From NCBI GenBank assembly GCA_023397655.1, contig JAEWTW010000057.1, positions 1 through 64,000 of the forward strand: 64,000 nucleotides of DNA, written 5' to 3'. The position numbers and the translations under genes are program-made. The notes beneath the pieces are model-generated. The model did no database searches and was not told where the DNA came from. It was given only the letters and a program-made list of their open reading frames with translations. Shown here piece after piece: positions 1-8,766 of this stretch (position 1 is the first letter of the stretch; each line of letters begins with the position of its first letter). This stretch comes from Bacillota bacterium (GTDB lineage: Bacteria > Bacillota > Clostridia > Christensenellales > SZUA-584).

Positions 1-687
1 GTCATTATCACATGGAGCGTCAGCCACAAAACGTTTAACAAGGAAAACCTGGCTGTTTTGAATACGCTGGAGGAAAGCAAGATTGAAGACGGCTTGCCTG
101 TGCGGGGGACCATTGTTCTGGCGTTTGACATTATGGCGGAGGAATATGAAACCACGAATGGCATGCGCTCAAGCGATAACAGCTCGAAGCTTTATTACAT
201 CGTCCCTGTTTTTGAAGCCGATGATGAAGGATACATCACCGTCAATTATCTGCTGGTGTATGAGAGCCTGCCTCTCAACTTTGACGTGATGGACAAGATA
301 TTAGAGCAAACATATGTGGAGCCAGAAGAGTGGACAACGCTGGAATTGGACAGCGCAATCATCAGAAAGCTGCCTGCTGATCTGGAAGGATACCTGAACG
401 AATGGAAAAACAACGAATCATATTACGACAACGGCAGCTTTGTTGACTGGTGCATCGAAAACCAAGTGCTCGGCACGGACGACGCGGCAGCGGTCAGCGA
501 TAAAATCAAGCCTTACATGATAACGGACACCAGTGGAAGCCTGACGCTGGTCTGGGTTCTGGTGCCCATTGCCGCTGTGCTGCTGATCGTTCTGCTGGTG
601 CTGCGGCGGATCAAAAAGCCTGCCCCTGCGGGCGAGGTGAATCCCGATGCGACGGATGCGGCTTCATCGGAAAAGGCTTCGGAATAA
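1..687 (+). CDS. C-terminal part of a membrane-anchored protein of unknown function
   Basis: The reading frame is open from the first base, so the gene begins upstream of the window; the first possible start inside it (TTG at 58) has no ribosome binding site. The visible part is a mixed alpha/beta soluble region of about 180 residues. A single hydrophobic segment near the C-terminus (LVWVLVPIAAVLLIVLLVL) follows, then a short basic stretch and an acidic, Ala/Ser-rich tail. This suggests a type I topology with most of the protein outside the cell. I do not recognise a family. It converges on the chemotaxis receptor gene across a shared terminator. Confidence 0.6.
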   Translation, partial: VIITWSVSHKTFNKENLAVLNTLEESKIEDGLPVRGTIVLAFDIMAEEYETTNGMRSSDNSSKLYYIVPVFEADDEGYITVNYLLVYESLPLNFDVMDKILEQTYVEPEEWTTLELDSAIIRKLPADLEGYLNEWKNNESYYDNGSFVDWCIENQVLGTDDAAAVSDKIKPYMITDTSGSLTLVWVLVPIAAVLLIVLLVLRRIKKPAPAGEVNPDATDAASSEKASE

Positions 688-700
688 ACCCAAACAAAGA

Positions 701-745
701 AACAGGGCCAGTCGCTGCAAAGGCGAAGGCCCTGTTTTTGTTTTA
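701..745. terminator. bidirectional rho-independent terminator
   Basis: A perfect 9-bp stem (AACAGGGCC at 701-709 with GGCCCTGTT at 728-736) is followed by a T-rich run on the plus strand. It sits between two convergent genes and can serve both. Confidence 0.75.
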
Positions 746-760
746 AGTGGATGGCGAGCG

Positions 761-2899
761 TTACTCTGTGAGGAACTTCGTGTCGCCGCTGGCCGCAAGA
801 TCGAAGCGGCCGACCATGGCCTTGAGGTGCTCGGCCTGAGCGGAGAGCTCCTCGGACGACGCAGCGGCTTCTTCGGCGGTGGCGGAGTTGTTCTGCACCA
901 CGGCAGACAGCTGCTCGATGCCCTTGTTGACCTGCGATATGCCCACGGCCTGTTCTCCGGATGCCGATGCGATCTGCGCCGACAGGGACGCCGTCTTCTC
1001 CACGCTGCTCACGATGTCGGCCAGCGCTGCGGCGGTGTCTTTGGCAATCTTCGCGCCCGCGGTGGTTTTGGATATGGATCCTTCCACCAGCAGCGCGGTT
1101 TCCTGCGCGGCTTCGGCGCTCTTCGCGGCCAGCTTGCGCACTTCGTCGGCCACCACGGCAAAGCCCTTGCCATGTACGCCGGCGCGGGCGGCTTCTACCG
1201 CGGCGTTGAGCGCGAGTATGTTGGTCTGGAACGCGATGTCGTCTATCGCCTTGATAACTTTGCTGATGCTGGCCGATGAGGCGTGGATATCGTCCATCGA
1301 GGCCTGCAGCTGCTTCATTCGTTCGGTGCCGTTGGCCGCGTTCTCGCGGGCCTTCTGAGACAGGTCGCTCTGAGCGCCGGCGTTCTGCGCGTTGTCGCGC
1401 GTCTGCTCGGAAATCTGCGCAAGCGATGCGGTGAGCTGTTCAAGCGCGCTGGCCTGCTCGGCCGCACCCTGAGAAATCACCTGACTGCCCGCAGACAGCT
1501 GTGCGGTGCCCGCCGCAACCTCCTCGGAGGCCTTGTCAATGTCGGACAGCACCTGATTGAACGCGAAGACCGATTCGTTGAAGGACTCCTTCAGCGCTGC
1601 GAAGTCGCCCGCGAATTCCGATTTGATCGAAACGGATAGGTGGCCCTGAGAGATCTCGCCCAATGCGTAGGTGAGCTCCCCGATATAGCCTTTGAGCGTG
1701 GTAACGGTGGAGTTGAGCGCGTCCTTGACCAGGCTGAAATCGCCTTTGAAGTCGCCCGTGACGCCGGTGCTCAGGTTGCCGCGGGACAACTCGCCCAGCA
1801 CCTGCGCGGATTCGTTGATGGGTTCCATCATGGCGTCCAGCGTGGTGTTGATGCCCTCCACGATGCGGCGGTAAGCGCCGGTGTGGCGTTCCGCGTCGGC
1901 ACGCGCCGAGAGGCGGCCCTCCGAAGCGGCGTCCACCAGCATGCCGGTGTCGTCCAGCAAGTCCTTGACCACCTTCACGATGGTACGGATGGCGTCGCGC
2001 ATCTGGCCAATTTCATCCTTGCTGGAGATATGGTTGAACGTGATGTCTGTATCGCCCCCAGCCAGACGCTGGACATTAGCCGTCAGCATCTTGACGGGTT
2101 TGCTGATGCCGCGGGCGGTAAATATGCCGATGAGCACCGAAAGCGCGACCAGCAGGCTGATGCCGACGATTGTGACCAGCTGAACCTGGGCGGACTGCTT
2201 TCTGTTGCTGGTGGCGAGCGTGGCAGCGTCGCCCGATATGGTGGTGCGGAGCTTGCCCATGCTCTCGACAACGGACATTTCCGCCGAACGGAATTCTCCG
2301 AACTTGGTCAGGTCTTCTTGGATAGCCTCTAAGTTACCGGCTTCGATCATGCCCAGCACTTCTTCGAGCTTGGCGTCGTAGGTTTCGTAGATGGGAATAA
2401 AGGCTTCTACGGCAGCCGTTTTCTCTGCGTCCGTTTTCAGCAGCGACTGAATCATCATGATGGCATTTTTAATGCTCGACCGCTTGTTTTGTATATCCGA
2501 TGTGTAGGCGGTCGTCATGGAACTGTCGGCTAGCAACGCCTGACGCAGATAGATGGTCTGTTCCTTGATCATCAGCTCCATATCGTACGCGTTCTTGGTG
2601 GGGAGCAGTATTTTGGCATACATGGCCTCACTGCCCGCGCTCACCTGCGACAGGCTTAAGCTGGCAAAAACGCCCATGGCAGCGCTCAGCACGGCGATGA
2701 CCAGAAAACCGAGCAGCAGGCGGGGCGCGATGCGCACGTTGGAAAGCGGGCTTTTGAACTTTTTGCGTGCCGGTGCTTCGGCTTTGTTCCTTTTGCCCTT
2801 TTTGCGGGGCTTTAACGGTTTTTCGGCTGCATCCTGCTGCGATGAAGGCGCAACCGCCCGGTCGTCCTTGTTTTTCTTCAACTTTGATAAGATTTTCAA
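761..2899 (-). CDS. methyl-accepting chemotaxis protein
   Basis: This is a transmembrane chemoreceptor that would signal to CheA/CheW. The order is: a basic cytoplasmic N-terminus; TM1 (RLLLGFLVIAVLSAAMGVFA); a four-helix-bundle sensor region of about 160 residues; TM2; a HAMP domain starting RGISKPVKML; further HAMP-like linkers; and the signalling hairpin with the invariant tip around IDDIAFQTNILALNAAVEAA. I choose the TTG at 2899: it has GGGAGGAG (2906-2913) six bases upstream, whereas the ATG at 2962 has no visible site. That gives 712 residues. No C-terminal CheR-tethering pentapeptide is seen. No other chemotaxis gene is in the window. Confidence 0.9.
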   Translation of the reverse strand: MKILSKLKKNKDDRAVAPSSQQDAAEKPLKPRKKGKRNKAEAPARKKFKSPLSNVRIAPRLLLGFLVIAVLSAAMGVFASLSLSQVSAGSEAMYAKILLPTKNAYDMELMIKEQTIYLRQALLADSSMTTAYTSDIQNKRSSIKNAIMMIQSLLKTDAEKTAAVEAFIPIYETYDAKLEEVLGMIEAGNLEAIQEDLTKFGEFRSAEMSVVESMGKLRTTISGDAATLATSNRKQSAQVQLVTIVGISLLVALSVLIGIFTARGISKPVKMLTANVQRLAGGDTDITFNHISSKDEIGQMRDAIRTIVKVVKDLLDDTGMLVDAASEGRLSARADAERHTGAYRRIVEGINTTLDAMMEPINESAQVLGELSRGNLSTGVTGDFKGDFSLVKDALNSTVTTLKGYIGELTYALGEISQGHLSVSIKSEFAGDFAALKESFNESVFAFNQVLSDIDKASEEVAAGTAQLSAGSQVISQGAAEQASALEQLTASLAQISEQTRDNAQNAGAQSDLSQKARENAANGTERMKQLQASMDDIHASSASISKVIKAIDDIAFQTNILALNAAVEAARAGVHGKGFAVVADEVRKLAAKSAEAAQETALLVEGSISKTTAGAKIAKDTAAALADIVSSVEKTASLSAQIASASGEQAVGISQVNKGIEQLSAVVQNNSATAEEAAASSEELSAQAEHLKAMVGRFDLAASGDTKFLTE

Positions 2900-3090
2900 C
2901 TGAGGCTCCTCCCGAATATTTGATAAATCGTTAAGAGATCGAGGATAGTATGAATGAAACACATTGTTTACAAATTTATATATCGTTCAAAAGGCCTGTT
3001 TTCTTAACTTTAATTTTACAAATGTTCATAGAAAAGGGCGTCGCTGTTTGATGTTGAAGATTTGACTTGTCCGGCAGAAGAAAGGGCTTT

Positions 3091-3762
3091 CTAACCGGCG
3101 TGCGGAAGGCGCACCTTTAATAGTGCGTAAACAACAATGGAAACGGAAAAGCCGATGATCCAGCCGCCGAGTATGTCGCCCGCGTAGTGTACGCCGAGGT
3201 AAATTCGGCTGAAGCCGATCAATACGGCTAAGAGCGCACAGGGGACGGCCAGCGCCAGCCTGCGCGAACGGCTTTTGATGAACTTGAACACCATGATGAT
3301 GAGCATCGTATAGAGGGTGGCGTTGATCATTGCGTGGCCGCTGGGAAAGCTGTAGCTGGTTTCGCTGATGAGCCGCAGTATGTCCGGACGTTCCCGCGCG
3401 AACAGCTGCTTTAACACCATGTTAAGAAGCGTTGACAGCGTGACGGCGGTGGAAACGGGCAGTGCGATGGTTCGGCGCGTTTTGGGTATGGCGATGAGCA
3501 GCAGGCAGAACGCGATGACGACGGCGGAATCTCCGAGGTGGGTGATGCCCTTGATGATAAGCGTGAGCGGGGGCGACATGAAGGCGACGGACTTGGAGTA
3601 GATCCAGTCTTCAAAACCGAGTGTGATGCCCGCGTGTACATAAGCCGCGAGCAACACAAAGAGAACGACAGAAATCGCCGTCAGCAGTATGTGTTTCAAG
3701 TAGCGCTCTTTTTTCGCTTCAAGAGTCTGTTTGGTTTTATTGTCGTTGTTGAAGTCCCGCAT
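3091..3762 (-). CDS. PAP2-family membrane phosphatase
   Basis: An integral membrane lipid phosphatase of the PAP2/undecaprenyl-pyrophosphatase type, 223 residues with about six hydrophobic segments. All three family motifs are present: KQLFARERP (K-x6-RP), SFPSGH (PSGH), and SRIYLGVHYAGD (SR-x5-H-x3-D with the catalytic His). It would remove phosphate from a lipid phosphate or pyrophosphate at the outer face of the membrane; the exact substrate cannot be told. The start is an ATG with only a weak upstream GGGCT. It stands alone, with an AT-rich gap to the receptor gene. Confidence 0.88.
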   Translation of the reverse strand: MRDFNNDNKTKQTLEAKKERYLKHILLTAISVVLFVLLAAYVHAGITLGFEDWIYSKSVAFMSPPLTLIIKGITHLGDSAVVIAFCLLLIAIPKTRRTIALPVSTAVTLSTLLNMVLKQLFARERPDILRLISETSYSFPSGHAMINATLYTMLIIMVFKFIKSRSRRLALAVPCALLAVLIGFSRIYLGVHYAGDILGGWIIGFSVSIVVYALLKVRLPHAG

Positions 3763-3881
3763 TTTTAGCCCTGTTCATTTGATAATTGCTATTGTACCGC
3801 AAACCGCCGGAAAAATCTGCCCCAAAATCAGTGATTTTTTTAATGCCTGATTAATTTATGTATAACGACAATAATAATACC

Positions 3882-3910
3882 TTGACAGACGAGGTATAAT
3901 GATGTATGTT
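3882..3910 (+). promoter_or_regulatory. promoter of the PadR/pentapeptide unit
   Basis: TTGACA at 3882-3887 is followed after 17 nt by TATGTT at 3905-3910. A second perfect TATAAT (3895-3900) lies inside the spacer but has no matching -35. The PadR start codon is 20 nt downstream, behind a good GGAGGTG. Confidence 0.55.
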
Positions 3911-3930
3911 GTATTTACGGAGGTGATCGC

Positions 3931-4260
3931 ATGAGTGACAACAAAATATCGTCCGACCTGCTGCGCGGGCATACGGACACGATGATACTAAAGCTGCTGA
4001 CCGGCGGCGACAAATACGGCTACGAGATCGCCAAGACGATAAATGCGAACTCGGACGGCGAGTATGAGCTGAAGGAAGCGACGATGTATTCCAGCTTGAA
4101 GAGGCTCGAGAGCGACGGGTGCATTGAATCGTACTGGGGCGATGGGGCGCAGGGCGCGCGGCGCAAATATTACCGGATAACGGAGCGCGGCACGCAATAT
4201 TACATGGAAAAAAAGGCAAACTGGGAGTACGCCAAGAACGTGCTGGACCGGCTGCTGTAA
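3931..4260 (+). CDS. PadR family transcriptional regulator
   Basis: A 109-residue winged-helix repressor. The PadR pattern is clear: DTMILKLL, GGDKYGYEIAK, then the conserved EATMYSSLKRLESDGCIESYW and YYRITERG in the wing. The start ATG has GGAGGTG six to seven bases upstream. It lies 19 bp ahead of the HAAS/pentapeptide gene and surely shares its transcript. PadR proteins usually repress their own operon and are released by a small molecule or stress, so autoregulation is likely but not shown. Confidence 0.92.
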   Translation: MSDNKISSDLLRGHTDTMILKLLTGGDKYGYEIAKTINANSDGEYELKEATMYSSLKRLESDGCIESYWGDGAQGARRKYYRITERGTQYYMEKKANWEYAKNVLDRLL

Positions 4261-4279
4261 CAGAAAGGCGGTAATGAAA

Positions 4280-5131
4280 ATGGATGAAAGATTGAAAGAG
4301 TATTTGAACGGCGTATTCGCCGCGTATGAAGGGCTGCCCACGGCGGGCGAGCTCAAGGAGGAGCTGCAGGCCGATCTGAACGAGCGGATGGCGGACCTCT
4401 TGGCACAGGGACACGACAGCGAAACGGCTTACGCGATGGCTGTAGAGTCCATCGGCGACATCGAGGAGACGCTTGTGGATGTGGCGGAGCGTACAAGATC
4501 GCTGCAGCGGATGGTGGCGATGAACTTCTCACAGACCAGCCTGCGGGGTGCTGACTTTGCCGGGGTAACGGTGCACGACGCCAAGTTCCAGAGCAGCGAC
4601 CTTCGGGGTTCCGACTTCAGCGGCGCGGACCTGACGGGCAGCTCGTTCAAGAGCAGCGATCTGCGCGAGACGAAGTTTGACGGCGCGAATCTGACCGAAG
4701 CGAAGCTGACGATGGCGGCGCTGTCCGGCGCGAGCTTTGTGGACTGCTGCCTGAAGAAGGCCGACCTCAGCAGTTCGGACCTGCGCGGGGCGCGCTTCAT
4801 TAACGCAGACCTGACGGACGCGAAGATGACCAAGCTGGACATGAAATCCGCGGTGGTGGAGAACTGCGTGCTGCTCGGTGCAGACTTCAAGCATTCCGAT
4901 GTTTCCGGAGTGCGCTTTGACGGCATGGATCTGACAGGGGTGCGTTTTGACATGGCAGGCATGGTGGGAACCAGCTTCAAGGGGGCGACACTGCGCAACG
5001 TATCGTTCCGTTTCGTGTCCGCGAAGCACCTGAAAAAGGCGGTGTTCGACGGCGCGGTGATGGATAAGCTGACGTATGCGGTGCTCAAGGGCAGCGGCGC
5101 GGAGCTGTCCGGCGTGACGTTGGTTAAATAG
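4280..5131 (+). CDS. HAAS-domain/pentapeptide-repeat protein
   Basis: The first ~65 residues (DERLKEYL, then the AYAMAVESIGDIEE signature) match the HAAS domain that commonly follows PadR genes and is normally fused to membrane segments. Here it is joined to about 25 pentapeptide repeats (ADLTGS, SDLRG, ADFKHS, MDLTGV), which form a right-handed square beta-helix. No membrane segment is seen, so the protein should be cytoplasmic. There are two nearby starts, ATG 4274 and ATG 4280. The second has the better spacing (8 nt) from AAAGGCGG at 4264-4271, giving 283 residues. The role is unknown: pentapeptide proteins can mimic DNA or act as scaffolds. Confidence 0.85.
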   Translation: MDERLKEYLNGVFAAYEGLPTAGELKEELQADLNERMADLLAQGHDSETAYAMAVESIGDIEETLVDVAERTRSLQRMVAMNFSQTSLRGADFAGVTVHDAKFQSSDLRGSDFSGADLTGSSFKSSDLRETKFDGANLTEAKLTMAALSGASFVDCCLKKADLSSSDLRGARFINADLTDAKMTKLDMKSAVVENCVLLGADFKHSDVSGVRFDGMDLTGVRFDMAGMVGTSFKGATLRNVSFRFVSAKHLKKAVFDGAVMDKLTYAVLKGSGAELSGVTLVK

Positions 5132-5153
5132 TCGGCGAAGGGTATCATGTAGC

Positions 5154-5193
5154 GGGGAAGCCGTCCGGCAATCACAGGCAGGACGGCTTCCCC
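5154..5193. other. 13-bp perfect hairpin after the pentapeptide gene
   Basis: GGGGAAGCCGTCC (5154-5166) pairs perfectly with GGACGGCTTCCCC (5181-5193), loop 14 nt. No T-run follows on either strand, so it may act as a transcript 3' stabiliser or a weak terminator. Confidence 0.5.
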
Positions 5194-5225
5194 GTCAAGG
5201 GATGAAAAATTCAAAATAGTCACTG

Positions 5226-5254
5226 TTGACAACGATGCTACTACGTGTTACTAT
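5226..5254 (+). promoter_or_regulatory. promoter of the PadR/DUF1048/ABC operon
   Basis: TTGACA (5226-5231), 17-nt spacer, TACTAT (5249-5254). An 8-bp palindrome TACCGGTA (5256-5263) lies directly downstream of the -10 box and could be part of a PadR operator. Confidence 0.65.
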
Positions 5255-5310
5255 ATACCGGTACTAAGCGATACTGAATATCTGTTATACAGAATAGCGA
5301 GGGAGTGATT

Positions 5311-5640
5311 GTGCTGGATAATCTGACGGAAATGCTCAAAGGCGTGCTGGAAGGCTGTGTGCTGGAAATCATCAGCCGCAAGGAAACTTATGGCTACGAA
5401 ATCACGCGGCGGCTGAACGACCTTGGCTTTACGGATGTAGTGGAGGGAACGGTATACACCATACTGGTGCGGCTTGAGAAGAACGGGCTGGTGGACACGG
5501 AAAAGAAACCGTCCGACATGGGGCCGCCGCGCAAGTTCTTCGTACTCAACGACGCGGGGCGCGGCGAGCTCAGCCGGTTCTGGGAGAAATGGGAGTTCGT
5601 GTCATCGAGAATCAACGGACTGAAGGAGAGAAGATCATGA
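5311..5640 (+). CDS. PadR family transcriptional regulator
   Basis: A winged-helix repressor of about 109 residues with the PadR pattern ISRKETYGYEITRRL, EGTVYTILVRLEKNGLV and RKFFVLNDAG. Two GTG starts are possible (5305 and 5311); the GGGAG at 5301-5305 suits the one at 5311. Its stop codon overlaps the next start (ATGA at 5637), so it is translationally coupled to the first DUF1048 gene. It very probably controls the exporter operon from the promoter just upstream. Confidence 0.9.
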   Translation: MLDNLTEMLKGVLEGCVLEIISRKETYGYEITRRLNDLGFTDVVEGTVYTILVRLEKNGLVDTEKKPSDMGPPRKFFVLNDAGRGELSRFWEKWEFVSSRINGLKERRS

Positions 5641-5984
5641 ATTTTTGGGATAGAATCACGGGCAGCGACATGACGAGGGAATTGAAAGCCTTTGAAGCGC
5701 GGGCCAAAAAGCTGCCGCTCGACTACCGGACGGCGTGGGAAGAGATAAAAGCCAACCTTTGGCCGCACTCCGATTTGACCGGCCGCAACCTCATGCCCAT
5801 TCTGGACGGTGTGCTGGGCTTGCTCGAAGAGACGGCGGCGGAGGGCCAGAGCGCAAAAGAGGCGCTGGGCGACGATATCAAAGGCTTCTGTGCGGCGCTG
5901 GCCGGTGAAGAAGGGGCGAAGTCTTACCGCGACAGGTGGCGCAGCCAGCTCAATAACAACATTTCGAAAAAGCTGGACAAATAG
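5637..5984 (+). CDS. DUF1048 family protein (first copy)
   Basis: A small all-helical cytoplasmic protein of 115 residues, with the DUF1048 pattern of an early KKLPLDYRTAWEEIK segment and a later FCAALAGEE segment. The start overlaps the PadR stop (ATGA) and has GGAGAG just upstream. DUF1048 proteins are typically found next to PadR regulators and ABC exporters, as here; no biochemical role is established. It is a paralogue of the next gene. Confidence 0.8.
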   Translation: MNFWDRITGSDMTRELKAFEARAKKLPLDYRTAWEEIKANLWPHSDLTGRNLMPILDGVLGLLEETAAEGQSAKEALGDDIKGFCAALAGEEGAKSYRDRWRSQLNNNISKKLDK

Positions 5985-5993
5985 GAGGACGCA

Positions 5994-6344
5994 ATGAGAA
6001 TACAGGATATCATCCAAGGCAAAAAAGAGTGGCGGGCGCACATGGCGCGAGTCAAAGCGCTTCCGCAGGGCTATCTGATCGTTTACAAAGAGATGCAAAG
6101 ATATCTCTTCAAGGTGGGCTCTGTGGAGCTGACCGAAGGGACGAGTCTGCTTTCGGGCATCGTCGATCTTTTTGAAGAGGGCGCTGCTCTGGGAAAAGGC
6201 GTTTTGGAAGTGACGGGCAGCGACGTCGCGGCCTTCTGCGACGAGCTGATAAAGGATTCAAAAACATACGCTGACGTCTATCAGGAATCCGTTAAGCATC
6301 AGGTGAACAAGGCCATGAAGAAGGTTACGGATAAGACAAAGTGA
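5994..6344 (+). CDS. DUF1048 family protein (second copy)
   Basis: A 116-residue helical protein, clearly related to its upstream neighbour (KALPQGYLIVYKEMQRY; DVAAFCDELIKDSKTYAD). It starts 9 bp after the previous stop behind AGGAGG. The two tandem copies could form a heterodimer; that is inference. The next gene begins 14 bp later. Confidence 0.8.
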   Translation: MRIQDIIQGKKEWRAHMARVKALPQGYLIVYKEMQRYLFKVGSVELTEGTSLLSGIVDLFEEGAALGKGVLEVTGSDVAAFCDELIKDSKTYADVYQESVKHQVNKAMKKVTDKTK

Positions 6345-6358
6345 AGGGGGAGATCGGG

Positions 6359-7153
6359 ATGGAAAACGCCATCGAAGTAAAAGGGCTGCAAAAGTCCTTT
6401 AAGAAACTGCATGTGCTGGAGGGCGTGGATTTCGAGGTGGAAAAGGGCAGCATATTCGCGCTGCTCGGTTCCAACGGCGCGGGCAAGACGACGATCGTCC
6501 GCATACTCTCCACACTGCTTAAGCCGGACGGCGGGACTGCCGCAGTCAACGGCTACGACGTCACATCCAAACCGGACAGCGTGCGGCAGTCGATCAGCCT
6601 GACCGGGCAGTTTGCCGCCGTGGACGGTATTCTCACCGGACGGGAAAACCTGATACTGATCGCGAAACTCCGGAATGTACGGAACCCGGCCCAGACCGCT
6701 GACAGCCTGCTTGAACGCTTTGGTTTGCGCGACGCAGCCAACCGGCGGGTGGGGACGTATTCCGGCGGCATGACGCGCCGTCTGGATATTGCCATGAGCC
6801 TTGTGGGCGAGCCTCCCGTCATATTCCTTGACGAGCCGACGACCGGGCTTGACCCCGAGGGGCGGCTAGAAGTGTGGAAGACCATTAAGGAGCTTGCCGG
6901 AAGCGGTGTGACGATACTGCTGACAACGCAGTATCTGGAGGAAGCGGAGCAGCTTGCCGACCGGATCGCCATACTGCACGGCGGCAAAATCATCGCCAAC
7001 GGGACGTTGGAGGAACTCAAAAAGCTGTTCCCGCCCGCGAAGGTGGAATACATCGAAAAGCAGCCGTCACTGGAGGAAATCTTCCTTGCGATTATTGGTA
7101 CCGGGATCCCCGCGCGGTCTGCCGCGAGGGGTAGGAAAAAGGAGGGTAACTGA
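6359..7153 (+). CDS. ABC transporter ATP-binding protein, DrrA type
   Basis: A 264-residue ATPase of an ABC-2 exporter. Walker A is GSNGAGKTT (about residue 38), the signature is YSGGMTRRLD, and Walker B is IFLDEPTTGLD, followed by the switch histidine position as TTQYLEEAEQLADRIAIL. The C-terminal extension (VEYIEKQPSLEEIFLAI) is typical of the DrrA/daunorubicin-resistance branch. The ATG at 6359 follows AAGGGGGAG; a GTG at 6341 lies inside the preceding stop region and is less likely. It pairs with the permease immediately downstream. Substrate unknown; a drug or antibiotic is likely from the family and from PadR control. Confidence 0.92.
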   Translation: MENAIEVKGLQKSFKKLHVLEGVDFEVEKGSIFALLGSNGAGKTTIVRILSTLLKPDGGTAAVNGYDVTSKPDSVRQSISLTGQFAAVDGILTGRENLILIAKLRNVRNPAQTADSLLERFGLRDAANRRVGTYSGGMTRRLDIAMSLVGEPPVIFLDEPTTGLDPEGRLEVWKTIKELAGSGVTILLTTQYLEEAEQLADRIAILHGGKIIANGTLEELKKLFPPAKVEYIEKQPSLEEIFLAIIGTGIPARSAARGRKKEGN

Positions 7154-7154
7154 C

Positions 7155-7910
7155 ATGAAAAACAAAACAGGTGTGCTGTTTGGCCGCTCCATGCGCCACA
7201 TCCTGCGCAGCCCGGATACGATCATCACAGTCGCGATTGTCCCGATTATGATGATGCTGCTGTTCGTCTATGTGTTCGGCGGCGCGATAAAAATGAGTAT
7301 GGACGACAACCTGAATTATGTGAACTATCTGCTGCCGGGCATACTGCTGATGGCCATTGCGAGCGGCATCGCCTACACCGCTTTACGGCTGTTCATGGAT
7401 ATACAGGGAGGGCTTTTCGCGCGGTTTAGCTCCATGCCCATCCGGCGTTCGTCGATGCTGTGGGGGCATGTGCTGACCTCGCTCGTCTCCAATGCGATCA
7501 CAGTCGTTGTGATCATATTGGTTGCGCTGATCATTGGCTTCCGCTCAAGCGCAGGGCTGCTCGCATGGCTTGCCGTTACGGGGATATTCGCGCTGTTCAC
7601 TCTCGCTTTAACATGGGTTGCGGTGCTGCCCGGCCTTACGGCAAAGTCCATGGAGGGCGCTACCGCGTTCTCGTACCCGCTGATTTTCCTGCCGTTTATC
7701 AGCTCCGCCTTTGCCCCGACCGAAACAATGCCGCCTGCTGTCCGTGCCTTTGCCGACAACCAGCCGGTGACATCGATTGTGGAGTCCGTCCGGGCGCTGC
7801 TGTCGGGCCAACCGGCGGGCAGCGACATCTGGGTGGCTCTGGCGTGGTGCGCCGGAATCACGCTCGTGGCTTATGTATTCGCGATGAGGGCGTATAAGAA
7901 GCGGGTCTGA
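7155..7910 (+). CDS. ABC-2 type transporter permease, DrrB type
   Basis: A 251-residue membrane protein with six predicted spans: one near residue 20-45 (TIITVAIVPIMMMLLFVYVFGG), then YVNYLLPGILLMAIASGIAYTA, a long central pair, and a last helix before a basic C-terminus (AYKKRV). The conserved ABC-2 features around FARFSSMPIRRSS and FISSAFAPTETMP are present. The start is one base after the ATPase stop, behind GGAGG. With its partner it forms a homodimeric-type exporter, the last gene of the PadR operon. Confidence 0.9.
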   Translation: MKNKTGVLFGRSMRHILRSPDTIITVAIVPIMMMLLFVYVFGGAIKMSMDDNLNYVNYLLPGILLMAIASGIAYTALRLFMDIQGGLFARFSSMPIRRSSMLWGHVLTSLVSNAITVVVIILVALIIGFRSSAGLLAWLAVTGIFALFTLALTWVAVLPGLTAKSMEGATAFSYPLIFLPFISSAFAPTETMPPAVRAFADNQPVTSIVESVRALLSGQPAGSDIWVALAWCAGITLVAYVFAMRAYKKRV

Positions 7911-7951
7911 ATTTGTGTGGAGGCATGCCCCCGCGGAAGGTGTGCGGAGAC

Positions 7952-7973
7952 GGGCGGGGATGGAACCCCGCCC
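7952..7973. repeat. GC-rich palindromic intergenic element
   Basis: GGGCGGGG (7952-7959) pairs with CCCCGCCC (7966-7973). Close relatives with the same GG(C/A)TGGAA(C/T)CCCGCC core occur near 14805, 17130 and 17180, so it is a dispersed intergenic repeat. Confidence 0.6.
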
Positions 7974-8041
7974 CTACATTCAATGCGTTAACGATGTGCG
8001 TGACAGGGATGCCATTCCCCATGTTGAGGGCACTGGTTCAG

Positions 8042-8482
8042 CTAAGCTTTCTGTTTGCGGTACAGGAACCACCTGAACAGCAGCCCCAGTGCAAAGCCGT
8101 TGGCGATGGCGCCGATGACATGGACGATGTAATCTTCCAGCGGGCGTAACGGGAGCGTTTTGCCCTCAAAATACGCGGTCGCGAAGCACTCCACCAAAAA
8201 CCAGGCCAGCGCCGACAGGCCGACCGCTTTGAAGATGATGCACAGGCTGCCGTATTTTTCGAGGAATATATACAGGAGCACGCCGGTGAGCCCGCCCGCG
8301 TAGAGGTTGACAATGAAGCCGTGCAGCAGCGAAGGCCGGGTGATCGTTACGATGATGCTGTCGATCTGAAAGGTATCATAGATACCGAAGCCCAGCGTCA
8401 CCAGCAGCCGGGAAACGCCCCAGCCCACGAAAGGGGCGATCATGCCCAACACAGCCGCCCTGGTAATTCTGTCTTTTTTCAT
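8042..8482 (-). CDS. four-span membrane protein of unknown function
   Basis: A 146-residue integral membrane protein with four hydrophobic segments (AAVLGMIAPFVGWGVSRLLV; LHGFIVNLYAGGLTGVLLYIF; IIFKAVGLSALAWFLVECF; VHVIGAIANGFALGLLFRWFL) and a basic C-terminus. The ATG at 8482 is chosen because the first helix begins soon after it; the only purine-rich stretch (GGGAAAGG) is rather far upstream. The longer open frame upstream shows no binding site and an unconvincing sequence. It marks the boundary between host genes and the phage region. No family recognised. Confidence 0.65.
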   Translation of the reverse strand: MKKDRITRAAVLGMIAPFVGWGVSRLLVTLGFGIYDTFQIDSIIVTITRPSLLHGFIVNLYAGGLTGVLLYIFLEKYGSLCIIFKAVGLSALAWFLVECFATAYFEGKTLPLRPLEDYIVHVIGAIANGFALGLLFRWFLYRKQKA

Positions 8483-8678
8483 GGTACGCTTGTTTTTCCT
8501 TTCCCATGCGGTTTGCATTATTTTAAGCTGATTGTATTGACCGTATTCAAAACCGGAGTGTTCACTTCTGATCGTGCCAAGAGCAAACAGAAATAAGTTG
8601 AAAAAGAATTTTGCCGAAAACAAAAAGTTGAAAGGTTTTGAAAAAAAATCTGGTGCAGAATGTGTATAACCAAGGCTG

Positions 8679-8709
8679 AGGAGGCGCGCGGGCGGCTCCT
8701 TTTTGTTTT
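8679..8709 (+). terminator. short terminator ahead of the phage region
   Basis: AGGAG (8679-8683) pairs with CTCCT (8696-8700) around a GC-rich loop and is followed by TTTTGTTTTG. It lies about 60 nt before the first phage gene, like similar hairpins before other genes of the region. The rest of 8483-8766 is AT-rich with no gene seen. Confidence 0.5.
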
Positions 8710-8766
8710 GATAAAAGCTGCGCACACGCTCCGCGCGGCATCATGAATTTGAAGGAGGAAGGGACG

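Noticed and set aside
3895..3900. TATAAT as the -10 of the first PadR promoter
   Set aside because: It lies only 7 nt after the TTGACA, and no -35 is found 17 nt upstream; TATGTT at 3905 has the right spacing.
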